The notes under the pieces: generated by a model
What the model saw: only the letters and a program-made list of their open reading frames with translations
Told to the model about the DNA's origin: nothing
Databases searched by the model: none
NCBI GenBank assembly: GCA_028284395.1
Contig: JANQRV010000055.1
Coordinates: forward strand, 1 to 32,263
DNA from: Saprospiraceae bacterium
GTDB taxonomy: Bacteria > Bacteroidota > Bacteroidia > Chitinophagales > Saprospiraceae
Reading direction: 5' to 3'
Length of the DNA: 32,263 bases
Part shown: one piece after another, positions 25,561 to 32,263 of the stretch
How the letters are laid out: each line of letters begins with the position of its first letter
Numbering within the stretch: position 1 is the stretch's first letter
Program-made: the position numbers and the translations under genes

Positions 25561-26643
25561 TTACAGTTGCGATAAATCGTATTCTGCCAGCAGATGTTTC
25601 CAATCATTGCCTTCAATGTATTGCAGAATCTTTTGGGATACCTTACGACGTATCTGTTCCCTGCCATGAGCAAAAGCGAAGGCATAGAATTGCACGTCGA
25701 ATTTGATTGGTAATACTTCCAGGTCACTAAATTCTCCTTTCTCAGCGATCCGATATTTCAGGATGGGTTCATCGTAGAGAAATGCTTTGATTTTCCCATT
25801 CTTAAGTGCCTCTAAACCAATGTGCAAATCATTGAAGGAGTGGATGTCTTTGAAGAAGTGATCACGTAGAAATCCGACAGCACTCGAGGAGCGAACACTA
25901 CCCACGGATTGGGCTTTAAAGTCGTTTAGTTCTTTAGGAGCCCATTTCATTTGATTGACCGTAAGGGAAGAAGCGATGCTTGCTGTAAATCCTGAAATGA
26001 ACATAATGGCGGCAAACATCCAAATGAGGGCAACGATCTTACCTCCCGAACTCTTGGGCGCTTTGTCTCCGTATCCGACAGTAGTCATCGTAACTGCTGA
26101 CCACCAAAGGCCATCCCACACTCCTTTCCAGCTATTACGAAAATGTTCCGGATTGTTTTTTCGCTCTAGGAGCCAGGCCAAAACGCCGAAGAATCCAATA
26201 ATGAGCAAAAGCAGTAAAATGCCCCGAAGGAATATGACCGAAAAGAAGGACCGAACAAAGGAGCCTAACCTTTGAATAGAACTACTCTTTTGAATTGCCA
26301 CCGTTGAATTGGATACAAAAAAAGAATGGGTGAAATCCATGGTCCTATTACGCTCGCTGGTAACCGTTAACGGGTTGATACTTAGATCTATGGAGCCGGT
26401 ATTTAAAGAGTCCAAGAGGTTTTTGAAGTTCATCCGCCGATAGGCGTAATGGATGCCCAGGTCTTCAGCGACTTTTTCCCATAACCAAATACTAATGCCG
26501 TGGAGTCCACGGTCATCCTCTACAATAAAAGGCGGAGCTTGAGTATAGCCAATGAGAAGCGTGTCAGTACTTATCTGAGCTGTAGATTTACTTGTAAGCC
26601 AAAAGCTTATTGCCATCAAAGGCAGCAATATCTTTGCGTACAT
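25561..26643 (-). CDS. GluR0-like ligand-gated potassium channel
   Basis: A 360-residue prokaryotic ionotropic glutamate-receptor homologue. Order: signal peptide (1-23, ...STAQ), ligand lobe S1 (about 27-118), membrane helix M1 (about 137-159), pore helix and K+ selectivity filter TMTTVGYGD (185-193), helix M2 (about 202-229), then lobe S2 (about 238-350). In S1, LTVTSERNRTMDFT puts Arg98 where receptors bind the amino-acid alpha-carboxylate. In S2, AFLYDEPILKY puts Asp291 where NMDA-type receptors hold the alpha-amino group, and SVRSSSAVGFLRD matches the S2 entry loop. GluR0 of Synechocystis has the same plan. The ligand is probably an amino acid. It starts 11 bases after the paraoxonase gene. 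Confidence 0.93.
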   Translation of the reverse strand: MYAKILLPLMAISFWLTSKSTAQISTDTLLIGYTQAPPFIVEDDRGLHGISIWLWEKVAEDLGIHYAYRRMNFKNLLDSLNTGSIDLSINPLTVTSERNRTMDFTHSFFVSNSTVAIQKSSSIQRLGSFVRSFFSVIFLRGILLLLLIIGFFGVLAWLLERKNNPEHFRNSWKGVWDGLWWSAVTMTTVGYGDKAPKSSGGKIVALIWMFAAIMFISGFTASIASSLTVNQMKWAPKELNDFKAQSVGSVRSSSAVGFLRDHFFKDIHSFNDLHIGLEALKNGKIKAFLYDEPILKYRIAEKGEFSDLEVLPIKFDVQFYAFAFAHGREQIRRKVSQKILQYIEGNDWKHLLAEYDLSQL

Positions 26644-26654
26644 GTTACTTCGAT

Positions 26655-27698
26655 CTATTTTGAAAGGACTAGAAAATGTTCATCCATGACATTACCGACC
26701 AGGATCCAATTCTTGAAAACGGCAGCAACGGTCGAGGCGGAAACCAAGGAGCCATCGTCTAAAAAAATACTCTCTACAACGTAATCGCCCTTCCCGCCGT
26801 AATCGATGGTTATGATTTCCGAAGGAGCTTTTTCTTCCTGGCCAATGGCATAGGTCATAAAAGCTAGCAAGTTGGGATGACAGCCAATCCAAATTTTTCC
26901 ACTTTTGTCAAACTCAATATTGTCGACACCGGTTTGGCATTTAATATCCTCGATAAATCCCAAATCTCCGTTGCTTGCGACGCTGTACACTTTGACTAGA
27001 AAATGACGAGGAGAGGCTACAAATAACAAGTTTTTTTCTGCGTCGTAATTGATGCCATTGGCATAGGCAATGCCTTCGGCCACGATTCGATAGTCCTTAC
27101 CGTCAAAATATACAACGTCAGATATTGCCAGGGCCAATTGTTCTTCTGCAATCTTCCCGATTCCTTTGGTGTATCCATGGTCGTTGGTAAAAAAGAATCT
27201 CTTTTCGTCCAGGGCTACCAAGTCATTGGGACTGCGCATTAAATCGTTGGTCAATGACTCGGTGGAGACCAGACTATCCCCGTACAAGTGAAAAACTTCA
27301 ATTGAATGACGGCTCTTCACGTGGTTAATAGCGTAAATTTTATGGTGTGCCGAATCTAACCTGATAATGGATATGCCGTGCGGGTAGAATGGCATCTTGA
27401 AATCACTGGTTAATAGTTGAGGCTCGAGGGTGGTTGACTTCAGGTCCAGGTAGTATAAACCTCCCTGTTTCAGATTGCCAGCTCTCCTTGATGCTCTGTC
27501 ATCAGAAGAGATAATGGCAAAGCCTCCTTCCTGATCAATAGTGATATCTTCTGCTCCAGGAATTTTAATCTTTTTAACAACTTCTCCTTCAAAGTGGTTA
27601 TCGATCTTTCGAAATACTCCGGTACTTGATAGCAGGTAGACACCGCCAATCAATAGCACTGCAATAAATATCAGCAAGCCGATCAGGACTCTTTTCAT
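26655..27698 (-). CDS. Paraoxonase/arylesterase-family lactonase
   Basis: A 347-residue protein with an N-terminal membrane anchor (4-25) and a six-bladed propeller like mammalian PON1. Calcium-site residues match PON1 by motif: Glu50-Asp51 (GAEDITI), Asn158-Asp159 (RSPNDLVAL), Asn214 (YANGINY) and Asp259-Asn260 (GVDNIEF). The catalytic-pocket His107 (FYPHGISI) and His126 (AINHVKS) are also present, with the GCHPN motif at 272-276. PONs hydrolyse lactones, including acyl-homoserine lactones, and aryl esters. This product should face the periplasm from the inner membrane. The natural substrate is unknown. It lies 11 bases before the channel gene and 55 bases after the SDR. Confidence 0.9.
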   Translation of the reverse strand: MKRVLIGLLIFIAVLLIGGVYLLSSTGVFRKIDNHFEGEVVKKIKIPGAEDITIDQEGGFAIISSDDRASRRAGNLKQGGLYYLDLKSTTLEPQLLTSDFKMPFYPHGISIIRLDSAHHKIYAINHVKSRHSIEVFHLYGDSLVSTESLTNDLMRSPNDLVALDEKRFFFTNDHGYTKGIGKIAEEQLALAISDVVYFDGKDYRIVAEGIAYANGINYDAEKNLLFVASPRHFLVKVYSVASNGDLGFIEDIKCQTGVDNIEFDKSGKIWIGCHPNLLAFMTYAIGQEEKAPSEIITIDYGGKGDYVVESIFLDDGSLVSASTVAAVFKNWILVGNVMDEHFLVLSK

Positions 27699-27753
27699 AA
27701 GCAGGGCATTTGCTTAAATCGTTGAAGATAGCTATTCCGATTGAAAAAAGTGG

Positions 27754-28500
27754 TTAACGGCCACCAGTGACGTCAATATTTGCTCCTGTTATATAAGAAG
27801 CCTCTTCGGAAAGCAACCACATGATCAGATTAGCAACCTCCGCCGGTTGTCCTCCTCTCTTCATCGGGACCCCGCTTACGAGATCTTCGATCCGGTTTGG
27901 CTGACCGCTCAGGGCATGGATGTCGGTGAAAATTAGCCCTGGACGAACTCCATTGACACGAATTTTATCTTCTGCCAATTCTTTGCCCAATCCAATTGTC
28001 ATTGTATCCATTGCTCCCTTGGTAGCAGCATAATCAATGAATTCAAACGGTGAGCCGAGCCGAGCTGCAGCTGAAGAAACATTTACGATGGAACCTCCCT
28101 GGCCACCATGGCGCACCGACATATGTTTGATCGCTTCTCGAATGCAAAGAAAGCTCCCCAAAGTGTTGGTCGCAAATACATTTTGCCATCTTTTGACCGA
28201 CATGTCTTCCAATCTGGATTTCTTTTCCAGCGTTCCCGCATTGTTTACCAGGTGGGTGATCTTGCCAAAACTATTGGAAATGGCTTGAAACATACGGAGT
28301 ACATCCGATTCGGAGGAGACATCTGCCTGGAAGGCCTGTGCGTATCCTCCCGATTTTTGAATGGTTTCGGCGACCTGCTTTGCAGCAGACTGATTCTTCC
28401 GGTAGTTAATGCAAACATGATAGCCGGCTTGGCCGGCTGCCAGAGCTGTAGCTGCTCCGATTCCCCGGCTTCCTCCGGTGATAAGTACGATCTTTTTCAA
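27754..28500 (-). CDS. Short-chain dehydrogenase/reductase (FabG-like)
   Basis: A 248-residue classical SDR. Cofactor motif TGGSRGIG (8-15), NNAG (86-89), and a catalytic set of Asn112, Ser142/143, Tyr157 and Lys161 (DYAATKG). INYRKN after the second strand has Arg34, suggesting NADP(H). The C-terminal SEEASYITGANIDVTGGR is typical. FabG, glucose dehydrogenase-like and other sugar or keto-acid reductases share these features, so the substrate is open. It is the first gene of a probable minus-strand run with the paraoxonase and channel. Confidence 0.93.
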   Translation of the reverse strand: MKKIVLITGGSRGIGAATALAAGQAGYHVCINYRKNQSAAKQVAETIQKSGGYAQAFQADVSSESDVLRMFQAISNSFGKITHLVNNAGTLEKKSRLEDMSVKRWQNVFATNTLGSFLCIREAIKHMSVRHGGQGGSIVNVSSAAARLGSPFEFIDYAATKGAMDTMTIGLGKELAEDKIRVNGVRPGLIFTDIHALSGQPNRIEDLVSGVPMKRGGQPAEVANLIMWLLSEEASYITGANIDVTGGR

Positions 28501-28574
28501 TCTAATGATGCTTTGTTTCCGTAAAGTTACAAGATTGTGACCATTCGATGGTTAGCTGAGAGAAAACAGTAAAA

Positions 28575-28622
28575 GGCTATTTCCCTTGCAGTTTGCCGCT
28601 AAAGCAATCTACGGAAATAGCC
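28575..28622 (-). terminator. Terminator of the DUF6089-like gene
   Basis: A perfect 10-bp stem GGCTATTTCC / GGAAATAGCC (28575-28584 and 28613-28622) encloses 28 bases that can form an inner TTGC/GCAA pair. Read on the minus strand it is followed by TTTTACTGTTTT. It lies 68 bases after the stop at 28690. Confidence 0.65.
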
Positions 28623-28689
28623 CTAACACAACTAGGTCCACCAATTTGATTGCGAAGTATGATTGGCCGCCCAAATTGATGCCCTTTTA

Positions 28690-29412
28690 TCAGTTTTCTT
28701 TTGCCTGTTCTTCTTCCTCTTTTTCCTTTGTTTTTGGTGAGAAGCGATAGCCTATGTTGAGTCCGGCAAAGGCATACCAGTCATTCTTGTCTGGGTTTCC
28801 CGATGCATTTACCCCATCGATCCGATCCGAGAAGACGTACCTTGCACCCCATTCAGCACCAATCACCCAGTTTTCGGACAAATCAGCTTTTACGCCCAGT
28901 CCGATTGGCACCGCAGCCCTTGTACAATGAGGACCGGCATTAATATCTTCTCTGATTTGAGATGAATTTGCATTGGAACCAAAATTGATTTCCGGGTCGA
29001 AAATGGTCATGCCAAGACCTAGGAATACATATGGTGAGACCACTTTTTGGTGCATGCCATATTCGGCTGTTCGCCGATGTCCAAAAAATTCGTACTCCAT
29101 TTGTGCAGAGAATTCCGTCAAAGGTGCCGAAAAGTTAAAACTGCGATCCGCTCTGGCGTCGGAATTGATGTCATCGCCTGTAATTTTGCCGCGGAGTAAA
29201 TTCCCGCGCAAGCTGACCCGATCGCTGATGGCCCATTTCAGAAAACCTCCGTAGGCAAAATTTAATTCTTTAAAGTCATAGAGATTGGGCTCCACAAGAT
29301 CGCCCTGATAGGTAGTAGCGCCCATCAAGAGGCCAATTTCCCATTTGTGACTTTGCGCATGAATTTGAATGGTGGTTAGTAGTAGCACTAGCCCTAGTAG
29401 CAATTGCTTCAT
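28690..29412 (-). CDS. DUF6089-like outer-membrane beta-barrel protein
   Basis: A 240-residue protein with a signal peptide (1-19, ...IQIHAQ) and alternating-residue strands of an eight-stranded barrel. The N-terminus WEIGLLMGATTYQGDLVEP, then FAYGGFLKWAISDRVSLRGN, VSPYVFLGLGMTIFDPEINF and ENWVIGAEWGARYVFSDRID match the DUF6089 family, common in Bacteroidota and sometimes described as OmpA-like barrels without the OmpA C-domain. The strand ending AGLNIGYRFSP is followed by a charged KTKEKEEEEQAKEN tail, likely in the periplasm. The function is unknown; it is probably structural or related to cell-surface secretion. It has its own terminator and no partner. Confidence 0.85.
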   Translation of the reverse strand: MKQLLLGLVLLLTTIQIHAQSHKWEIGLLMGATTYQGDLVEPNLYDFKELNFAYGGFLKWAISDRVSLRGNLLRGKITGDDINSDARADRSFNFSAPLTEFSAQMEYEFFGHRRTAEYGMHQKVVSPYVFLGLGMTIFDPEINFGSNANSSQIREDINAGPHCTRAAVPIGLGVKADLSENWVIGAEWGARYVFSDRIDGVNASGNPDKNDWYAFAGLNIGYRFSPKTKEKEEEEQAKEN

Positions 29413-29820
29413 GTTGTCCTAATTTTTGTTTATGATTAAATGGATTGAAATTTTAAATCAGTGGGCGATTTCAGACGACGGTCATTGGATGGGAATACAT
29501 TCCGAGCGCATTTTAGTGGTGGTAACATTTACAAATTTCTACCGTTTTAAGCTGCGGTGACCAATGTTTCCTGTTTTTGGTATGGTTTTAACTGTTTTTG
29601 GCGGAATCAGGCCTTTTTTTAGTCGCGATGATTGGACTTTTATCAATTCAGGAAATTTCCTTACGGGAAAATCCGTTTTGCAACTTTAGGGCATTTATCC
29701 CTCCCAAAGTTTGAAAATTGAAAATCAAGTCATAGCTTAGTCGAAGCTTCGACAACAAGTGCTTCATGAGCGTTTTCGATACGCTACGACCAAGGAAAAT
29801 TAGGATAAATCAGTACATCA
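29413..29820. other. Divergent intergenic region before the CHAT gene
   Basis: These 408 bases hold no ORF. Near the CHAT start are a perfect 14-bp palindrome GTCGAAGCTTCGAC (29740-29753) and a 5-bp stem AGCGT-TTTCGAT-ACGCT (29769-29785). No convincing -7 box was found for either gene. The palindromic block resembles the short extragenic repeats common in Bacteroidota genomes. Confidence 0.6.
29740..29785. repeat. Palindromic block upstream of the CHAT gene
   Basis: GTCGAAGCTTCGAC at 29740-29753 is fully self-complementary. It is followed by a GTGCTTCATG spacer and the hairpin AGCGTTTTCGATACGCT (29769-29785). It could be an operator or an extragenic repeat. No second copy occurs in this window. 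Confidence 0.45.
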
Positions 29821-31698
29821 ATGCCTACACCGGTCATATACTTTGCCTTTTCAAATGATATTGAAAACCCATTGTCCTCTCTAAAAGAGGAAAGCCGGAA
29901 CGTGTATCAGGCACTGGTCCCGTTAGAAGACAAGCGGCAGATCAAGATCATGCGTGATGAAAATGCTTCCACGGATGACATCATCAATACTTTACAAAGG
30001 CTGGCAGACCCGACCAATGATTTTGAGTTAGTAGCCTTTCACTATGGAGGACATGCTGATGGTTCGGGAATTCATTTAGTGGATGACGGCGGCAATGCTA
30101 CAGGGTTGGCTGAATTGTTGGCTACATTTAAAGAGACATTGTCATTGGTGTTTCTAAATGGATGTTCCACAAAAGCTCAAGTGGTGCTATTAATGCAGTT
30201 GGGGATAAAATCGGTCATCGCCACTTCAGCTCCCATTGAAGACCGAACAGCCACGGAATTCGGTGGCATTTTTTATCGCAAATTGGCCGTTAGAAGCACG
30301 ATAAGGCTGGCATTTGATTTTGCCGCCGCCGCAATTCAACTCAAAGGTGGACAAAAAGCAGAGACCATTCCAGTCGATGTCACAAGGGGGTTGATGTTAC
30401 CCAACCAGTCCCCTTCGACAAAGCTCCCCTGGTCTTTAAATTATGATCACCAGCAAGAACAAGTGTTGGAGTGGTCACTTCCCTATGATCGACCCGTAAT
30501 GGGAAGTGATTTCGATCAAGAAGAAGTGCAATTGAACGAATACCTGCTGGACATCGTTTTTGAGATGGCACATTTTGATGATGAAATCCGAAAAGATGTT
30601 GAAGATGAGGATGTAGTCGACGATGAATTGTTTGCCCTGATTATTCGTAGCTTTCCCTGGGTCATCAGTTCACAACTCCAGGTATTGAAGTCTGCTATCC
30701 CCGCGATGCAGCAGCCGACGGTCGATCGCCTCAAACAAATGCTTAGTGCCTATATCAGTGCAAGTCAGGTGATATACTACGCGGCTTTATCCTGGCTTTG
30801 GCATCTGAAAGCAGAAGAGAAGATCATAAAGGGAAACCTGGATTACGAAGATGTATGTGAGATCGAAAAGGAAGAATTTCCAATGTTCGATTTTGTCCAA
30901 CAAACTCAAGTGATTTTACGTGAGATCGACAATCAGCACCAGGATCCATACGTACAGGAATTGGTCAGTATTATTGATTCCTTTAAGGAGCAGGATGACT
31001 TTTACCAGGCCTATTTCTTTTTGCAGTCGAAGCGCGAACAGTATTTTCAAGGTGGTCTAAATCGGTTCCAATCAGCTATTCACAGCGTCTGTCTGGAAAC
31101 GGAATATCATCTGGCGATCTTTCTCAAAAAAATAACATTTCTGGTCAGCTACCAGATGGTGACTTGTCGAAAGGTGAATATTCGAACGAATCGGGGGATC
31201 AGCGTTTCCTACGAGCATTTCATCAGTAAATTACACGCCAATCAAGACGGCATCAACGTATCGAAAGAACCATTGGAGTTTGATGGCTCGGTTCTGGATG
31301 CCCGTTCGGTACTTCTGTTGCGTAATAAGGAAAAAGGCAAGAGAAGCTTTTTACCCCTGACCCCCTTTATTATCGACAAAAATGCTTACTTCGATCAAAA
31401 TCCATATGGCAATATAAAAGACAACTCCACTAACGTGTATGTTTATGCTTATACGGTTAATGCCAAATCGGAGGATGCAGCGTATTTTTATATTAAATGT
31501 GGAGATAACCTCTTGGATTGGGCTATTGCTGAAGATAGTTTTCAGGTACACAAAATCAGTACCGATCAGGAAATGAAGCGGAGGTCAAAGCCCTTGGTGC
31601 GCCGCCGTCATCGACGACCAACAGTGCTGGTGAAGCCCCTTGCCGTTTTGAAAGAACAATTTCAACAATTGAAAAAGGATTGGGCCGAATATGAATGA
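29821..31698 (+). CDS. CHAT-domain (caspase-like) protease with long C-terminal region
   Basis: A 625-residue protein. The N-terminal ~190 residues are a CHAT (caspase HetF-associated with TPR) peptidase. The first strand is PVIYFAFSNDIENPLSSLKE, the catalytic His78 lies in AFHYGGHADGSG, and the catalytic Cys115 in LVFLNGCSTKAQ, followed by VIATSAPIEDRTATEFGGIF. The His-Cys dyad is intact. Residues ~190-580 have no family I recognise. They contain an acidic EEVQLNEYLLDIV helix (about 235) and a predicted helical middle. The tail (about 585-600) is strongly basic (MKRRSKPLVRRRHRRPTV). CHAT proteases paired with STAND NTPases act in bacterial conflict systems, where the protease is activated by an assembled sensor. 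Its end overlaps the next gene by 8 bases, which fits co-translation. Confidence 0.9.
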   Translation: MPTPVIYFAFSNDIENPLSSLKEESRNVYQALVPLEDKRQIKIMRDENASTDDIINTLQRLADPTNDFELVAFHYGGHADGSGIHLVDDGGNATGLAELLATFKETLSLVFLNGCSTKAQVVLLMQLGIKSVIATSAPIEDRTATEFGGIFYRKLAVRSTIRLAFDFAAAAIQLKGGQKAETIPVDVTRGLMLPNQSPSTKLPWSLNYDHQQEQVLEWSLPYDRPVMGSDFDQEEVQLNEYLLDIVFEMAHFDDEIRKDVEDEDVVDDELFALIIRSFPWVISSQLQVLKSAIPAMQQPTVDRLKQMLSAYISASQVIYYAALSWLWHLKAEEKIIKGNLDYEDVCEIEKEEFPMFDFVQQTQVILREIDNQHQDPYVQELVSIIDSFKEQDDFYQAYFFLQSKREQYFQGGLNRFQSAIHSVCLETEYHLAIFLKKITFLVSYQMVTCRKVNIRTNRGISVSYEHFISKLHANQDGINVSKEPLEFDGSVLDARSVLLLRNKEKGKRSFLPLTPFIIDKNAYFDQNPYGNIKDNSTNVYVYAYTVNAKSEDAAYFYIKCGDNLLDWAIAEDSFQVHKISTDQEMKRRSKPLVRRRHRRPTVLVKPLAVLKEQFQQLKKDWAEYE

Positions 31699-32263
31699 CC
31701 AAAACAACATAAAATCTCCGTTCAAATTTCTGGACTCCTATCAAACGGAAGATAAGGACATTTACTTCGGCCGTGATGAAGAAATACGGGAATTGTATGA
31801 GCGTTTGTTTGAGACCAGCCTCGTCGTTTTGTACGGAGGTTCCGGTACTGGAAAAAGCAGCCTCATTCAATGTGGATTAGCCAATCAATTTCAAGCTCGA
31901 GACTGGCTGCCACTTTTCATTCGCAGAGAAAGTAATTTGCTGAATGACCTGTATCAGGCTATTTTCGATCAGATGCCGACCGAGAAGCAGACCGAAGCTT
32001 TTAAGGACCAGGATTTAGCAGAGCAATTGTGGCAGTTATACCTCAGTCAATTTAAGCCCATTTATCTTGTTTTCGATCAATTTGAAGAGTTGTTCATTCA
32101 AGGTGATACAGATGGAGAAGAAGCGCAATCATTTTTTCGGGAAATTGCCGAAGTTTTGGATCGAGAGGTACAATGTAAGATATTGATCAGTCTTCGGGAG
32201 GAGTATTTTGCACAACTGTCCGACTTCGAACTCATCGTCCCTGATTTGCTTAGTAATAAGATG
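31691..32263 (+). CDS. STAND-type P-loop NTPase (3' end outside window)
   Basis: At least 191 residues, open to the window end. An early FGRDEEIRELYERLF (26-40) is the usual region before the nucleotide-binding domain. Walker A is GGSGTGKSS (49-57, Lys55), Walker B is IYLVFDQFEELF with Asp129 and Glu132/133, and SLREEYFAQL (168-177) looks like the sensor region. This is the novel-STAND NTPase pattern of bacterial signal-transduction and immune proteins, which normally have a C-terminal repeat or sensor domain (WD40, TPR or similar). That part is not visible. The start ATG 31691 is within the CHAT gene (8-base overlap, different frame). It would likely sense a trigger and activate the CHAT protease. 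That role is inferred. Confidence 0.88.
   Translation, partial: MNDQNNIKSPFKFLDSYQTEDKDIYFGRDEEIRELYERLFETSLVVLYGGSGTGKSSLIQCGLANQFQARDWLPLFIRRESNLLNDLYQAIFDQMPTEKQTEAFKDQDLAEQLWQLYLSQFKPIYLVFDQFEELFIQGDTDGEEAQSFFREIAEVLDREVQCKILISLREEYFAQLSDFELIVPDLLSNKM

Noticed and set aside
28108..28524. 138-codon plus-strand ORF opposite the SDR gene
   Set aside because: It is antisense to the SDR over nearly its whole length, which has complete catalytic motifs; composition looks like a shadow frame.
1..32263. tRNA, rRNA or CRISPR features
   Set aside because: No cloverleaf-like sequence, rRNA signature or regularly spaced direct repeats were found by eye; a covariance-model scan was not possible.

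Overview
The window looks like chromosomal DNA of a free-living Bacteroidota bacterium, probably of the Saprospiria/Lewinella type. The class is an inference. Support comes from two proteins with C-terminal domains of the type IX secretion (Por) kind, a TonB-dependent receptor with a carboxypeptidase-regulatory N-domain, signal peptides ending in Ala-Gln, a DUF6089-type outer-membrane barrel, weak Shine-Dalgarno signals and several TAnnTTTG promoter boxes. No rRNA, tRNA, CRISPR array or transposase gene was seen.

Left part (1-7.8 kb): a small VOC protein preceded by an untracked 58-codon ORF, an orphan TonB-dependent receptor with a strong terminator, an FAD oxidoreductase with a lipoprotein signal, ATP-type PEP carboxykinase (pckA) and a double-CDGSH iron-sulfur protein. 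Three copies of a ~150-166 bp repeat with terminal inverted repeats lie between these genes. Two of them start 12-24 bases after a stop codon.

Middle (7.8-22.1 kb): a tight + strand operon of glutamate racemase (murI), L-2-hydroxyglutarate oxidase (lhgO) and a Ycf48-like Asp-box lipoprotein, followed by a methionine-type aminotransferase. Next come a secreted CotH-like protein and an AraC regulator on the minus strand. Then follow 4-hydroxyphenylpyruvate dioxygenase (hppD), a metal-dependent cyclase/hydrolase and a large FAD/4Fe-4S oxidoreductase of the D-2-hydroxyglutarate dehydrogenase (YdiJ-like) type. An alpha/beta hydrolase (minus) and a class III CoA-transferase (plus) close this part. 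It reads as amino-acid and 2-hydroxyacid catabolism, but homogentisate dioxygenase and fumarylacetoacetase are absent.

Right part (22-28.5 kb, minus strand): in transcription order an SDR, a paraoxonase-family lactonase, a glutamate-receptor-like potassium channel (GluR0 architecture with a TVGYGD filter) and two tandem arylsulfotransferase-like proteins with T9SS tails. A 16-bp perfect palindrome lies beside the predicted promoter of the sulfotransferase pair.

End (28.6-32.3 kb): a DUF6089-like barrel protein, a 408-base spacer with palindromes, then a CHAT-family caspase-like protease whose gene overlaps by 8 bases a STAND-type P-loop NTPase that runs off the window. This CHAT-STAND pair is the strongest candidate here for an uncharacterised conflict or defence system. 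The GluR0-like channel and the inverted-repeat family are the next most notable.
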